From the NCBI GenBank assembly GCA_002315875.1, contig DCIL01000035.1:1-6224 (forward strand): a stretch of 6,224 nt of DNA, in the 5' to 3' direction. Both the position numbers and the translations under genes were made by a program. Below are positions 6,037-6,224 of the stretch, one piece after another. This stretch comes from Verrucomicrobia bacterium UBA1727. GTDB lineage: Bacteria; Verrucomicrobiota; Kiritimatiellia; RFP12; UBA1067. Under the pieces are notes generated by a model, which had not been told where the DNA came from, searched no databases, and was given only the letters and a program-made list of their open reading frames with translations. Position 1 is the stretch's first letter. Every line of letters starts with the position of its first letter.

Positions 6037-6065
6037 TTGAACCCAGGGGTGGGTTTTGATATAAT
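6037..6065 (+). promoter_or_regulatory. Sigma70-type promoter for the downstream Fe-S scaffold gene
   Basis: -35 TTGAAC (6037-6042), exactly 17 bases, then a perfect -10 TATAAT (6060-6065) with an extended -10 TG at 6057-6058. A start near 6071-6073 would give a leader of about 30 bases before the ATG at 6101. It separates the next gene from the operon. Confidence 0.8.
6040..6055 (+). terminator. Short dyad between the operon and next gene: weak terminator or operator
   Basis: AACCCA (6040-6045), GGGG loop, TGGGTT (6050-6055): a perfect 6-bp inverted repeat followed by TTGAT. As a terminator it is weak (short stem, U-tract cut off by GA). It overlaps the -35 box and fills the promoter spacer, so an operator role is equally possible. 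Confidence 0.4.
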
Positions 6066-6087
6066 ACGCTAAGTTTTTTCACCACAA

Positions 6088-6093
6088 AAGGAA
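6088..6093 (+). promoter_or_regulatory. Shine-Dalgarno for the Fe-S scaffold gene
   Basis: AAGGAA in an A-rich leader (AAAAGGAAAA), 7 bases before the ATG at 6101. It supports that ATG over the internal Met at codon 14. Confidence 0.8.
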
Positions 6094-6100
6094 AACAGCA

Positions 6101-6224
6101 ATGGTCTATTCGACTGAGGTACAGCATCAGTGCCCCCTCATGAAGGGGTGCAACCACGGTCCTGCCCCAATCCCGGAAGAGGGTAAGTGGGTTCAGGCAA
6201 AGCAGATCAAGGACATCAGCGGCT
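6101..6224 (+). CDS. Probable NifU-like iron-sulfur cluster assembly scaffold protein (3' partial)
   Basis: Only the first 41 codons are in the window; the frame is still open at the edge. The reading MVYSTEVQHQCPLMKGC... continues with HGPAPIPEEGKWVQAKQIKDISG. From memory this matches the N-terminus of a conserved family in Clostridia, spirochaetes and related anaerobes annotated as iron-sulfur cluster assembly scaffold, whose next residues would be LTHG..WCAPQQG. Such proteins are cytoplasmic and hold nascent Fe-S clusters. Two Cys (11 and 17) are visible here; the main ligand Cys would lie beyond the edge. It has its own promoter and RBS and is unrelated in role to the surface operon. The call rests on recalled family resemblance over a short stretch. 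Confidence 0.68.
   Translation, partial: MVYSTEVQHQCPLMKGCNHGPAPIPEEGKWVQAKQIKDISG

Noticed and set aside
6131..6152. Hairpin (CCCCT/AGGGG with flanking TGC/GCA) early in the Fe-S scaffold gene
   Set aside because: It has a bulge, lies entirely in codons of a conserved N-terminus, has no U-tract, and starts 30 bases after the start codon. No regulatory role is supported.

Overview
The window holds four protein genes, all on the + strand, with almost no spare DNA. It looks like a gene-dense, moderately GC-rich Gram-negative bacterium. The evidence is an outer-membrane beta-barrel with a C-terminal Phe, Sec signal peptides, canonical AAGGAG ribosome binding sites and a TTGAAC-N17-TATAAT sigma70-type promoter. 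Large secreted proteins built from 'SDTDGDGFTL..E...GTNPLFAD' calcium-loop repeats, VCBS/FG-GAP propeller blades, cohesin-like domains and dockerins are common in the Planctomycetes-Verrucomicrobia-Chlamydiae group. My best guess is an uncultured, gut-type Kiritimatiellota/Verrucomicrobiota member. This rests on protein style, not on a marker gene.

Layout. (1) Bases 1-3885: the 3' part of a giant secreted modular protein whose start lies upstream of the window. It has at least three tandem ~140-residue repeats (InlB-B-like beta domain plus TSP3-like Ca loop), an FG-GAP/VCBS-type propeller, an FN3 domain, three cohesin-like domains and a C-terminal type I dockerin. (2) 3882-5183: a secreted 433-residue protein with an N-terminal cohesin-like domain and two unrecognised C-terminal regions. 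(3) 5180-6001: a 273-residue outer-membrane beta-barrel, modelled as 8 strands. (4) 6002-6100: the only intergenic region, with a promoter and an overlapping dyad. (5) 6101-6224: the first 41 codons of a separately transcribed gene, recognised as a probable NifU-like iron-sulfur cluster assembly scaffold.

Genes 1-3 are joined by two successive 4-base ATGA stop/start overlaps, each with a strong SD sequence, so they form one translationally coupled operon. The reasonable inference is a cell-surface assembly: a dockerin-tailed, calcium-dependent fibrous protein, a cohesin-bearing partner and an outer-membrane barrel. No catalytic domain is visible, so an adhesive or scaffolding role is more likely than a classical cellulosome enzyme.

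The oddest sequence feature is a 65-bp, 86% GC imperfect palindrome (2991-3055) lying in frame inside the second cohesin-like domain. It resembles a REP/BIME-type or Rickettsia-palindromic-element-type dispersed repeat that has become coding. A second, smaller in-frame palindrome (641-661) sits in a segment present in only one of the tandem repeats.
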